A stretch of DNA of 57,172 nt, from positions 1 through 57,172 of the forward strand of contig JAEZCF010000108.1 of assembly GCA_023430045.1 (NCBI GenBank). The letters run 5' to 3'. Below are positions 24,023-31,929 of this stretch, piece after piece. Positions within the stretch are counted from its first letter, which is position 1. Every line of letters begins with the position of its first letter. Under the pieces are notes generated by a model. The model did not search any database. It worked only from the letters and a program-made list of their open reading frames with translations, and was not told the origin of the DNA. The translations under genes and the position numbers were made by a program. The DNA is from Pseudomonadota bacterium (GTDB lineage Bacteria; Pseudomonadota; Gammaproteobacteria; Xanthomonadales; Xanthomonadaceae).

Positions 24023-24097
24023 CGCAGCGTAGAGAAGCGGCATCTCGCTGGGCTCATAACCCGGAGGTCGCCCGTTCGAGTCGGGCCGCTGCAACCA
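24023..24097 (+). tRNA. Initiator-like tRNA-Met(CAU)
   Basis: The anticodon loop CTCATAA is flanked by GGG and CCC, and the first acceptor position is a C-A mismatch (24023 with 24093). Both are hallmarks of bacterial initiator tRNA. The 3' half closely follows the bacterial tRNA-fMet pattern (CATAACCCGGAGGTCG), and ACCA is encoded. It lies 13 bases before the endolysin start codon. Confidence 0.88.
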
Positions 24098-24110
24098 CCT
24101 TGGAGTCACC

Positions 24111-24698
24111 ATGGCACGCATCACTCCCCAACTTGCTGGCGGCGTGAACGTCCTGGCCTTCATGGATATGATCGCTTGGGCAGAAGGGACCAGTACCAGC
24201 CCAGCAACAAAGGACGACGGTTACGACGTGATCGTGACCGGAGCCGACCGGGTGCCGGAAGTCTTCACCGACTACAGCGTGCACCCCTTCTCGCGTGGCA
24301 GGAAGTCGAAGGCGATCAACAGCAAGGGGCTGACCTCCAACGCATCGGGCCGATACCAGTTCATGCTGCGGGACTATATCCACTACCGCGACCTACTGAA
24401 GCTGCCGGACTTCGGACCGGTGTCGCAGGATCGCTGGGCGATCCAGCTGATCCGCGAGCGCCGCGCGCTGCCGCTGATACATGCGGGCAAGATCGCCGAG
24501 GCCATAGCTGCAGTCAGCAACATCTGGGCGAGCCTGCCGGGAGCTGGATATGGCCAGCCTGAGCGCGCGCTGGGGAAGCTTCTCCAGGTGTACGAGGCGG
24601 CGAAGCTGCCGTACGCCATCACCACGCACCCGGATTTCAGCGGGGTGTCGATCACCATCGATTCGACGGCTGAGATCGTCAGGAAGAACGGGCAATGA
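24111..24698 (+). CDS. Endolysin, lambda R-like transglycosylase (GH104)
   Basis: 195 residues. FMDMIAWAEGT contains the catalytic Glu, followed by GYDVIVTGADRV, FTDYSVHPF, SNASGRYQFM, LPDFGPVSQDRWAIQLIRER and NIWASLPGAGYGQPE, all characteristic of the lambda R family, which cleaves peptidoglycan glycan strands. There is no signal peptide, so release depends on a holin. A TTGGAG site precedes the ATG. Confidence 0.93.
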   Translation: MARITPQLAGGVNVLAFMDMIAWAEGTSTSPATKDDGYDVIVTGADRVPEVFTDYSVHPFSRGRKSKAINSKGLTSNASGRYQFMLRDYIHYRDLLKLPDFGPVSQDRWAIQLIRERRALPLIHAGKIAEAIAAVSNIWASLPGAGYGQPERALGKLLQVYEAAKLPYAITTHPDFSGVSITIDSTAEIVRKNGQ

Positions 24699-25153
24699 GC
24701 GCACGCAACGGACGAACCCTGCTGGGAGGCATAAGCCTGGCCGGCCTGCTGGCTGCGGTTGCGCTGCTGTCGGCACACTCAACCGACATCGACTGGCTTG
24801 TCGCCTATGTCCAGCGCCTCACGGCGACAGCCCCGATGGGCTTCTGGACGGTAGTGCTGGGAGTGCTGATCGGCTGGGTCGTGATCATCCGCATCAATGC
24901 GATCCCCTCCGACTGGTGGCCGATGACGCGACGCGGGCAGATGGCGATCGCGCAGCTGGTCGGCTCGGTGGCCACGTTCGCCGTGATTTTCCTGTGGTGG
25001 AACAACCACGTCAGCACGCTGGTTGCGCTCCTGTTCGGCCTGGCCGCGCCGGTGAGCCTGTCGTGTGTGCTGGCCGTCCTTGAACTAGTGCCGTGCGGCA
25101 TCGCCCGGCGGCTGGCCGCAGAGGTCCGGGGCGACACGCAGGTGACCAGGTAA
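24695..25153 (+). CDS. Putative holin (multi-pass membrane protein)
   Basis: 152 residues with about four hydrophobic segments (7-27, 47-66, 86-104, 108-128) and a basic C-terminus. The place directly after the endolysin and before Rz suggests a holin. It is larger than most class I holins, so the function is inferred from context. Confidence 0.6.
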   Translation: MSARNGRTLLGGISLAGLLAAVALLSAHSTDIDWLVAYVQRLTATAPMGFWTVVLGVLIGWVVIIRINAIPSDWWPMTRRGQMAIAQLVGSVATFAVIFLWWNNHVSTLVALLFGLAAPVSLSCVLAVLELVPCGIARRLAAEVRGDTQVTR

Positions 25154-25650
25154 TGCCGTTCGCTGATGACGAGGTATACCAGCTGGCGCGTCGCGAAGCC
25201 CAGCTGCGGGCGGTTGAAATGCTCAAGGCATGCTTCGGCAAGCGCCTGGAACAGCCGCGCACGGACGGCGAAGGTCGCACATGGATCGGGTGGGGCCGCA
25301 ACCTATTCAAGCGCAAGCAGAGCGCTGCGGCTGCCGATCTGGATCTGAGCGAGGACGTGGCGGCGACGTACCAGGTCCTGGAGCGACGGATCCTGCAGAT
25401 GACGTTCAAGTCGCAGGACACGGTCTCGAAGATCCCATCGCTGGTGGTCATCGCCGACCTGGTCGGGCCCGAGGCCATCAGGGACTGCGAGCCGCTCTGG
25501 GCGTCCATCGCTGCGGGGCAGTGGACCCGCGTAGGGGCAATCCTGCTGGCATTCGACTGGCGGGCATACCGCGCCGCCGGGCAGCACTCACTGGATCAGG
25601 AGGCAATCAACATGCGCATCATCGAGCTGTCCCTCGGGGTGACCCCGTGA
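25153..25650 (+). CDS. Hypothetical protein in the lysis cassette
   Basis: 165 residues, start and stop overlapping both neighbours. QLARREAQLRAVEMLKACFGKRLEQ is helical and the rest soluble (LVVIADLVGPEAIRDCEPLWASIAAGQ). Not recognised. It could belong to lysis or packaging. Confidence 0.65.
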   Translation: MPFADDEVYQLARREAQLRAVEMLKACFGKRLEQPRTDGEGRTWIGWGRNLFKRKQSAAAADLDLSEDVAATYQVLERRILQMTFKSQDTVSKIPSLVVIADLVGPEAIRDCEPLWASIAAGQWTRVGAILLAFDWRAYRAAGQHSLDQEAINMRIIELSLGVTP

Positions 25651-26123
25651 ACCGCGCGCTGATCGCGGCCGGCCTGGCCATAGTCCTGTTCGCCGGAGGG
25701 TTCGCTGCCGGCTGGGCGTGGCGCGGTGACCGGGCCGGCGCCGCAGATGCCCGGCAACAGGCTGGCACCGCTGCCGCTGCTGTGCAGCAGGTCAACGACA
25801 CCCGTGCCACCGAGCACGTCCAGGCCGAGCAGATGGCCACCATTGGAGCGAAGCATGAAAAAGACCGCCGTGCGGCCGAGGCCGTCCCTGCTGCTGTTGC
25901 TGCTGAGCTGCGCGATGGCACTCTCCAGCTGCGCGACGACCTCGCGACCTGCCACACCGCCCGTCTGTCCGAAGCCGTCGCCGGCGCCGTCGAACGTGAT
26001 GCGCACGCCCAACTACGAGGAGAGGTTGCGGGCGCTCTTGTTCAAGTCGGACGAGACGCAAACAACCACGTCACCTCCTGCCAAGCCGTCGTCGCAGCAG
26101 ACCGTGCCGAGGTGAGCCCATGA
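25647..26123 (+). CDS. Rz-like i-spanin
   Basis: 158 residues from GTG. One N-terminal membrane segment (about 3-22, ALIAAGLAIVLFAGGFAAGW) is followed by a long Ala/Gln-rich periplasmic coiled coil. With Rz1 it fuses inner and outer membranes in the last step of lysis. Rz1 lies wholly within it in another frame. Confidence 0.8.
   Translation: MNRALIAAGLAIVLFAGGFAAGWAWRGDRAGAADARQQAGTAAAAVQQVNDTRATEHVQAEQMATIGAKHEKDRRAAEAVPAAVAAELRDGTLQLRDDLATCHTARLSEAVAGAVERDAHAQLRGEVAGALVQVGRDANNHVTSCQAVVAADRAEVSP
25855..26115 (+). CDS. Rz1-like o-spanin lipoprotein, nested in Rz
   Basis: 86 residues: MKKTAVRPRPSLLLLLLSCA, then MALSSCATTSRP with lipobox ALSSC, then a Pro-rich part (TPPVCPKPSPAPS). The +1 frame within Rz, a lipoprotein signal and a Pro-rich mature part are diagnostic of Rz1. 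TTGGAGCG precedes the ATG. Confidence 0.85.
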   Translation: MKKTAVRPRPSLLLLLLSCAMALSSCATTSRPATPPVCPKPSPAPSNVMRTPNYEERLRALLFKSDETQTTTSPPAKPSSQQTVPR

Positions 26124-26305
26124 GCATCGGATTGCCACAAGCGATCTATCTGGCGCTCGTCCTGATCGGGATTGGGTACGAGATATCCAAGCACGGCGAG
26201 ATGAAGAAGCCTGCGCGGCACAACGCCACCACCTCTCTGATCGCAACGCTGCTGATTGGCCTGCTGCTGTACTGGGGTGGTTTCTTCTCTGGAGCGAGCC
26301 TGTGA
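26120..26305 (+). CDS. Small membrane protein
   Basis: 61 residues with two hydrophobic segments (QAIYLALVLIGIGYEI and SLIATLLIGLLLYWGGFF) split by a basic loop. Positioned after Rz; may be a second holin or antiholin. Coupled to both neighbours by overlaps. Confidence 0.6.
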   Translation: MSIGLPQAIYLALVLIGIGYEISKHGEMKKPARHNATTSLIATLLIGLLLYWGGFFSGASL

Positions 26306-26487
26306 GCCGGGACACCTGGAGAGCGGAAGCCAAGGCTCAGGCCGACCGCATCGAGCAGAAGCTGGACACCCTGATCGCAGCTCTGGCTGAGGAGCATGGC
26401 GACCAGGAAGAGCAGCACCACATCATGACGCTGGATGGCGAGAGCATCTCTGCCGGCGACCGTGACCAGACGCAGAGCCTCGGCTGA
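26302..26487 (+). CDS. Small hypothetical protein
   Basis: 61 residues from GTG. The first half is a helix (WRAEAKAQADRIEQKLDTLIAALAEE), the second acidic. Not recognised. Confidence 0.55.
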   Translation: MSRDTWRAEAKAQADRIEQKLDTLIAALAEEHGDQEEQHHIMTLDGESISAGDRDQTQSLG

Positions 26488-26696
26488 TGCTCAGCAAGAC
26501 GCACATCCACACCAGGGACGACGGCCGTGGTCCCCGGTTGGTGACCGTGGACGGCAAGGTGGTGGAGAAGGTGACGTATGCCGACACCCGGAAGGGGATC
26601 GTCAGGCACTACGACACACCGGTCCGCATCCACAAGCACGGCAAGCGGGCCATCGAGCGGACCAAGCGCGGCACGGTCCAAGTTGAGTTCTGCTGA
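26487..26696 (+). CDS. Small hypothetical protein
   Basis: 69 residues: LSKTHIHTRDDGRGPRLVTV, then VVEKVTYADTRKGIVRHYDTPVRIHKHG; beta-rich and basic. Resembles short phage proteins of unknown role. It ends in an ATGA overlap with the next gene. Confidence 0.6.
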   Translation: MLSKTHIHTRDDGRGPRLVTVDGKVVEKVTYADTRKGIVRHYDTPVRIHKHGKRAIERTKRGTVQVEFC

Positions 26697-26857
26697 TGGC
26701 CCGCCGCGTTGTTCGTATCACGGTGTCTGTCGCCTGGTGGTGGCGCTGGTATGTCGCGAGCGTGATCTTGGCGAGTTACCTGACCGGCCTGGCTCCCAAC
26801 ATGGACAAGGTGGGTTACTGGGCTCGCCGCTCGGTGCGGCTCAAGGTGGAACGCTGA
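26696..26857 (+). CDS. Small Trp-rich membrane-associated protein (53 aa)
   Basis: Reads M-A-R-R-V-V-R-I-T-V-S-V-A-W-W-W-R-W-Y-V, then ASVILASYLTGLAPNMDKVGYWARRSVRLKVER. One short hydrophobic segment with a Trp cluster. Fits the string of ATGA-coupled genes between Rz and the HNH gene. Unknown role. Confidence 0.55.
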   Translation: MARRVVRITVSVAWWWRWYVASVILASYLTGLAPNMDKVGYWARRSVRLKVER

Positions 26858-27180
26858 TGGCCCGGGTCACAACGCTGGCACCGCGCATTGCCTGCGCCCC
26901 CAGCCGGCTGAATCCCTCCACTCCGGTGGTCCCCACCTATGGGCAGGGGAGAGGCGGTAGGCCCTGGCGCCGGAGGCGCGAAGCGGTGATGAAGCGAGAC
27001 CTCTACCTGTGCCAGCCCTGCAAGAGGCAGGGACGGGTGACGGAAGGCACTGAGGTGGATCACATCGTCAACGTGGCCGAGGGCGGCACGGACGACGACA
27101 CGAACCTGCAGACCATCTGCACCGGCTGCCACCAGGTGAAGACGCAGGCCGAGGCACGGCGCGGTGCAGCCCGAAGCTGA
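26857..27180 (+). CDS. HNH endonuclease next to terminase
   Basis: 107 residues. YLCQPCKRQGRVTEGTEVDHIVNVAEGGTDDDTNLQTICTGCHQVKT is a complete HNH motif with two zinc-binding CxxC pairs. In HK97-like and other cos phages an HNH protein beside terminase is needed for cos cleavage and packaging. The likely cos/packaging region follows at once. Confidence 0.88.
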   Translation: MARVTTLAPRIACAPSRLNPSTPVVPTYGQGRGGRPWRRRREAVMKRDLYLCQPCKRQGRVTEGTEVDHIVNVAEGGTDDDTNLQTICTGCHQVKTQAEARRGAARS

Positions 27181-27300
27181 ACGAGGCGCGTGGAACAGAA
27201 CGTCGATGCGGAACGTGGAACCTGAACCTAGATGTGAAGGCGAAACTGAACGACCCGACCTGAACGGCGGACCTGAACCGGGGGGGGGGAGGGGCAGAAC
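27179..27300 (+). other. GAAC-repeat stretch with a G10 run, candidate packaging site
   Basis: The 202-base gap between the HNH gene and terS carries ten GAAC tetramers within 122 bases (starts 27179, 27193, 27198, 27211, 27218, 27224, 27248, 27262, 27274, 27297) and a run of ten G at 27280-27289 followed by AGGGG. The one ORF over it (27164-27367) is low-complexity and unlikely. The position suggests a cos or terminase-binding site. Confidence 0.5.
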
Positions 27301-27382
27301 TTCAGCCCCCTTGCCACGGACACCCGCCGCCCACTCATTCGGAGGTTTTTTCCGGCCAAAATTTTGAGGCCGAAGGCCATTT

Positions 27383-27784
27383 ATGCGCAAAAACACGAAA
27401 GCAGGCCGGCCAGCGTTTAAGGCGACGGCGTTGCAACGGCGCCTGGTCACCAATGCTGCTGCAAGCGGCATGTCCCATGAGCAAATATCGATCGCGATCG
27501 GCGTTTCGCGTAACACGCTGGAAAAGTACTTCGAGAAGGAGATTTCCACCGCGGCTTTGCGCCGACGCATGGAGGTAATGGACGCCATGGCCAGGACGGC
27601 ACTTAAGGGCAACGTGGCGGCACAGAAGGCATTCCTTGCGCTGGCTTCGCCAACGGTGTCGCAGGGGAAGCCGGTGGGTAAGAAGGAACAGGCAAACGCT
27701 GAGGCGGTGGGTGCGCAAGCAGGAACAGAGTGGGAGGACCTGCTGGACGACAAGGTGACCCCGATCCGCCGGGCCCGCACCTGA
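27383..27784 (+). CDS. Terminase small subunit
   Basis: 133 residues. The N-terminal HTH (LVTNAAASGMSHEQISIAIGVSRNTLEKYFEKEI) and the helix after it match small terminases that bind phage DNA at the packaging site. The C-terminus is disordered. It ends one base into the large-subunit start. Confidence 0.85.
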   Translation: MRKNTKAGRPAFKATALQRRLVTNAAASGMSHEQISIAIGVSRNTLEKYFEKEISTAALRRRMEVMDAMARTALKGNVAAQKAFLALASPTVSQGKPVGKKEQANAEAVGAQAGTEWEDLLDDKVTPIRRART

Positions 27785-29472
27785 TGGCATGGGACCTCTC
27801 TTGCCGCGACTGGTGGGAGCGGCTGCAGGCTGGCCAGCTGCCGGTTGCTGACCTTCCGCTTTGGACCCCGCAGGCGGAGCGGGCGGCGGCCATCCTCGGG
27901 CGGCTTCGCCTGGCGGACGTGCCGGGCACGCCGACGCTCGCTGAAGCGGGGGGGGAGTGGTTCCAGGACGTCACACGCAACATGTTCGGATCGGTGAACC
28001 CGGAGAACGGCGACCGCGAGATTCGCGACCTGTTCGCCCTGGTGCCGAAGAAGAACGCCAAGACCACGTTCGGTGCGCTGGGCATGGTCACCGCGACGCT
28101 GCTGAACCAGCGCCCGCGCGCGACCTTCTTGATGACCGCGCCGGTGCAGGACACCGCGCAGTTGGCATTCGATGCGGCGGCCGGCGCGATCGACCTGGAC
28201 CCGGTGTTGAATGCGAAGTTCCACATTCGGCACCACCTGAAGACGATCATCCACCGGGAGACAAAGGCACAGCTGGAGATCATGACCTTCGACCCGGCGG
28301 TGCTCACCGGCGTGAAGGTGTCTGGCGGCGCGCTCATCGACGAGCTGCACGTGTGCGCCAAGAAGGCCAAGGCCGCCCAGGCGCTGCGGCAGATCCGTGG
28401 CGGCATGGTGCCTTACCCAGAGGCGTTCCTTTGGTTCATCACCACGCAGAGCGACGAGCAGCCCGTAGGGGTGTTTGCGGACGAGCTGCAGAAGGCGCGG
28501 GATATCCGCGACGGGAAGCGTGTCGGCAAGATGCTGCCGGTGCTGTTCGAGTTTCCGCAGGAGGTGCAGGAATCGAAGGACCAGCAGTGGAAGGATCCGC
28601 AGCTGTGGCCGCTGCTGAACCCAAACATCGGTCGGGCGATGACGCTGGAGCGCATGGTCGAGGAGTTCGACGACGCCGTCGGCACCAGCGAGGCGGAGCT
28701 TCGCAGCTGGGCGTCGCAGCATCTCAACGTGCAGATCGGTGTGGCCCTGCATCAGGGCAGCTGGGCCGGCGCGGAGTTCTGGGAAGCGCAGGCTGACAAG
28801 CGGCTGACCCTGGAGGGCATGATCCGGCGCTGTGACGCTATCACCGTGGGGATCGATGGCGGCGGGCTGGACGACTTGCTGGGCTTGTCCTTCTGCGGTC
28901 GTGACAAGTACACGAAGCGCAAGCTGCTTCTGAGCCGCGCGTTCGCTCACCCGAAGGCCTTGACGCGGCGTAAGAGCGAGGAATCGCGCTACCAAGACTT
29001 TATCGCCGATGGCCATTTGATGGTCGGCAGCGAAGCGGAGGAAGGCGCGACCGATCTGCGCGACATGGCCAAGATGGTGAAACAGGTGGCTAAGGCCAGG
29101 CTTCTGGCCGGCATCGGCGTCGACCCCTCAGGGCTGGGCACCGTGCTCGACGCCCTGGCCACCGAGAAGATCGACGCGGACCTGATAACTGGTATTCGCC
29201 AGGGCTGGCAGCTCACCGGCACCTGCAAGGTGTTCGAGCGCTGGCTGGCCGACGGCATGCTGACGCACGACGGGTCGCGGCTGATGGACTGGTGCGTGGG
29301 CAACGCCAAGGTGGAGGCGTCGAAGAACGCGCTCTACGTGACCAAGGCGGCCAGCGGCACCGGAAAGATTGACCCGTTGATGGCGGCGATGAACGCGGTG
29401 GAGCTGATGTCGCGCAACCCCGAGCCGCAGAACAAGAAACTCGTCCTCATGACCTTGGGTGGAAGCCGATGA
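27784..29472 (+). CDS. Terminase large subunit (HK97-like)
   Basis: 562 residues. The Walker A-like loop ALVPKKNAKTT is at about 85-95 and the Walker B-like SGGALIDELHV at about 180-190. The C-terminal RNase H-like nuclease begins at VGIDGGGLDDLLGLSF. It powers DNA packaging and cuts concatemers. Full-length for the family, with an in-frame GTG/ATG upstream rejected because the chosen ATG overlaps terS. Confidence 0.93.
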   Translation: MAWDLSCRDWWERLQAGQLPVADLPLWTPQAERAAAILGRLRLADVPGTPTLAEAGGEWFQDVTRNMFGSVNPENGDREIRDLFALVPKKNAKTTFGALGMVTATLLNQRPRATFLMTAPVQDTAQLAFDAAAGAIDLDPVLNAKFHIRHHLKTIIHRETKAQLEIMTFDPAVLTGVKVSGGALIDELHVCAKKAKAAQALRQIRGGMVPYPEAFLWFITTQSDEQPVGVFADELQKARDIRDGKRVGKMLPVLFEFPQEVQESKDQQWKDPQLWPLLNPNIGRAMTLERMVEEFDDAVGTSEAELRSWASQHLNVQIGVALHQGSWAGAEFWEAQADKRLTLEGMIRRCDAITVGIDGGGLDDLLGLSFCGRDKYTKRKLLLSRAFAHPKALTRRKSEESRYQDFIADGHLMVGSEAEEGATDLRDMAKMVKQVAKARLLAGIGVDPSGLGTVLDALATEKIDADLITGIRQGWQLTGTCKVFERWLADGMLTHDGSRLMDWCVGNAKVEASKNALYVTKAASGTGKIDPLMAAMNAVELMSRNPEPQNKKLVLMTLGGSR

Positions 29473-30041
29473 AGAACGAAAACCGCGCCTACAGCTTGCT
29501 GGAGGTGAAGAACTATGACGATGACGAGCAGGTCATAACTGGCTGGGCTACGACTCCGGAGCCTGATCGCTACGGCGATGTGGTCGAGCCGTTGGGTGCC
29601 AAGTTCGCCGCCGAGCTGCCGCTGCTCTGGCAGCACCGTCACGACAGCCCTGTGGGCATCGTGAAGTTCGGCAAGCCGACGAAGGAGGGCATCCCCTTCA
29701 CCGCCAGCATCGCAAAGATCACAACCCCCGGCGCGCTGAAGGACATGTGTGATCTGGCCTGGCAGTCGGTCAAGGAAAAGCTGGTGCGCGGTGTGTCGAT
29801 CGGCTTCCGCGCACTGGAGTACAGCTACATGGACGGCGGTGGCATCCGCTTCACCGAGTCCGAGATCTACGAGCTGTCCCTGGTCACCATCCCGGCCAAC
29901 GCGGAGGCGACCATCCAGAGCATCAAGGCCATGGACACCAGCGGCACCCGCCGCCGCAGCTCCTATGGCGTGCCCCTTATTCAGTGCCAGAAGGCTGTGG
30001 TCGAACGACCTGCCGGCGGTGCGGTGAAGTTGCTGGACTGA
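29469..30041 (+). CDS. HK97-family prohead protease
   Basis: 190 residues. GWATTPEPDRYGDVVEPLGA, PLLWQHRHDSPVGIVKFG (His), LVRGVSIGFRALE (Ser) and EIYELSLVTIPANAEA form the S78 peptidase pattern. It cleaves the capsid protein N-terminal delta domain during head maturation. Confidence 0.92.
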   Translation: MKNENRAYSLLEVKNYDDDEQVITGWATTPEPDRYGDVVEPLGAKFAAELPLLWQHRHDSPVGIVKFGKPTKEGIPFTASIAKITTPGALKDMCDLAWQSVKEKLVRGVSIGFRALEYSYMDGGGIRFTESEIYELSLVTIPANAEATIQSIKAMDTSGTRRRSSYGVPLIQCQKAVVERPAGGAVKLLD

Positions 30042-30150
30042 AGTTCCGGGCCGCACGGCCCTGCGGGGTGGAACCCGCTTCCCTTATCTGCAGGCACTGC
30101 CCGGCGTGGAACCCGGGCCGAACGGCTGCGCCTACCTTAGAGAGATCAAA

Positions 30151-31551
30151 ATGACCCTTCAGGAACAGCTGGAGAAGCTGCGCGCCACGCGTGATGCCCA
30201 GCAGAAGAAGCTCAACGACGTCGTCCAGAAGTCCATGGAAGAGGGCCGTTCGATGGATACCGGCGAGAAGGAAGAGTTCGACAACATCGAAGAGCAGATC
30301 AAGGCGCTGGACGATGACATCGAGCGCTACACCCGCCTGCTGGCGGCGCAGGCCAAGGCGGCCGTGCCGGCCGCGCAGATCGTCCAGGACAACGGTTCCG
30401 CGTCCGACCCGAAGCGCTCCGCCGGCAAAGGCCCGGCCCTGATCCACAGCCGCAAGAACGAAGAGCAGGGCGTCGGTTTTGCCCGCTTCGCGATGGCGAT
30501 GTATGCGGGCAAGGGCGACCTGTCCAGCGCCAAGTCGTTCGCTGACAGTGCGTTCCGTGACGACGTCCGCCTGGGCGAGATCATGAAGGCGGCTGTTGCG
30601 GCTGGCACCACCACCGATCCGACCTGGGCAGGAAATCTGGTGCAGTACCAAAACCTGTCGAGCGAGTTTCTGGAGTTCCTCCGCCCGCGCACCATTGTCG
30701 GCCAGTTCGGCGTCGGCAACGTGCCGAGCCTGCGGCGTGTCCCGTTCAACGTCCGCATTCCGGGCAAGACCGCCAAGGGTCGTGCACAGTGGGTAGGTGA
30801 AGGCTTCCGCAAGCCTGTCACGAAGTCCGGCTACGAGTCCGCCGAACTGAAGTGGGCCAAGATCGCCGGTATCTCGGTGATCACCGAAGAGCTGGCCCGC
30901 TTCTCCGACCCGTCTGTACAGATCCTGGTCCGCGATGACCTGTCCGATGCGGTGATCGAGCGCATGGATGAGGACTTCGTCGACCCGGCGAAGGCTGCCG
31001 GTGCCGGCGCGGCGCTGTCGCCTGCTTCGATCACCAACGGTGTGACGGCGATTCCGGCAACTGGCGATGTGTATGCCGATATCCAGTCGCTGTGGGCGAC
31101 TGCGGATTCGACCAACCTCCCGGTCGGCAGCGCGGTCTACATCACGAACAGCGCAACCGCGCGCCAGCTGGCCGGCCTGCGCAACCCGCTGATGGCCCGC
31201 GAGTTCCCGAACGTGAGCATGAACGGCGGCGACATCGATGGTGTGCCGGTGATCGTCTCCAACTACGTCCCGGCGGGCATGTTCATCCTGGCCTTCGCCA
31301 GCGAGATCTACCTCGCCGACGACGGTGTGGTCACCATCGACATCAGCCGCGAGGCCACGATCGTCATGGACGACGATGCGACCGCCACGCCGACGATCGC
31401 GCAGATCCAGAGCATGTTCCAGACCAACCAGCTGGCGATCCGTGCCGAGCGGGTGGTGACCTGGAAGAAGCGCCGGCCGCAGGCCGTTTCATACCTGACC
31501 GGCGTCAACTGGACCAATGCGGTCCCGGTGGACGCCGGCGGCGGCGAGTAA
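30151..31551 (+). CDS. Major capsid protein (HK97 fold)
   Basis: 466 residues from MTLQEQLEKLRATRDAQQKK. The first ~110 residues are a coiled-coil delta domain acting as scaffold, expected to be removed by the protease, followed by an HK97-type shell domain (VPSLRRVPFNVRIPGKTAKGRAQWVGEG, DDLSDAVIERMDEDFVD, RAERVVTWKKRRPQAV). Followed by a strong terminator. Confidence 0.93.
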   Translation: MTLQEQLEKLRATRDAQQKKLNDVVQKSMEEGRSMDTGEKEEFDNIEEQIKALDDDIERYTRLLAAQAKAAVPAAQIVQDNGSASDPKRSAGKGPALIHSRKNEEQGVGFARFAMAMYAGKGDLSSAKSFADSAFRDDVRLGEIMKAAVAAGTTTDPTWAGNLVQYQNLSSEFLEFLRPRTIVGQFGVGNVPSLRRVPFNVRIPGKTAKGRAQWVGEGFRKPVTKSGYESAELKWAKIAGISVITEELARFSDPSVQILVRDDLSDAVIERMDEDFVDPAKAAGAGAALSPASITNGVTAIPATGDVYADIQSLWATADSTNLPVGSAVYITNSATARQLAGLRNPLMAREFPNVSMNGGDIDGVPVIVSNYVPAGMFILAFASEIYLADDGVVTIDISREATIVMDDDATATPTIAQIQSMFQTNQLAIRAERVVTWKKRRPQAVSYLTGVNWTNAVPVDAGGGE

Positions 31552-31566
31552 CGGATGGTGGCATTG

Positions 31567-31593
31567 ACGGGGGCTTCGGCCCCCGTCTTCTTT
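31567..31593 (+). terminator. Terminator after the major capsid gene
   Basis: ACGGGGGC (31567-31574), a TTCG tetraloop and GCCCCCGT (31579-31586) are followed by CTTCTTT. It would make capsid protein more abundant than the genes after it. Confidence 0.85.
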
Positions 31594-31608
31594 CCCAGGA
31601 GCATCGAA

Positions 31609-31929
31609 ATGTCGAAGATCCCAATGATCAGGCGCAATCGCGTGGTAAACGTCGATGCGCGCTTGGCGCCTTTGCTGGAGCGTCACGGGGGATACCAGCG
31701 CCGCGACATGCAGGCGCAGTCTGCCGCCGCGCTGCCGCCGGACACCCAGGCGCTTGAAGCCAAGCGCGCCGCAGCCCAGGCGAAGCGTGATGCAGCTGCA
31801 GCGGCCAAGGAAGCAGCGCAGGCCGCAGGCAAGCCGGGACCGAAGAAGGTAGCCAAGAAGGCAACCAAGAAAGCCGTAGCGAAGACCGCAGCAAGCAAGC
31901 CCGCGCCTGACAAGGACGCATCCGAATGA
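31609..31929 (+). CDS. Hypothetical protein with histone H1-like tail
   Basis: 106 residues from MSKIPMIRRNRVVNVDARLA. The C-terminal half is Ala/Lys-rich (KKVAKKATKKAVAKTAASKP). It lies between capsid and portal genes; it may bind DNA or be a head accessory protein. Overlaps the portal start by four bases. Confidence 0.6.
   Translation: MSKIPMIRRNRVVNVDARLAPLLERHGGYQRRDMQAQSAAALPPDTQALEAKRAAAQAKRDAAAAAKEAAQAAGKPGPKKVAKKATKKAVAKTAASKPAPDKDASE

Noticed and set aside
27164..27367. 67-codon ORF before terminase
   Set aside because: Made of GAAC repeats and a G-run; composition is not protein-like and the stretch fits a packaging site better.
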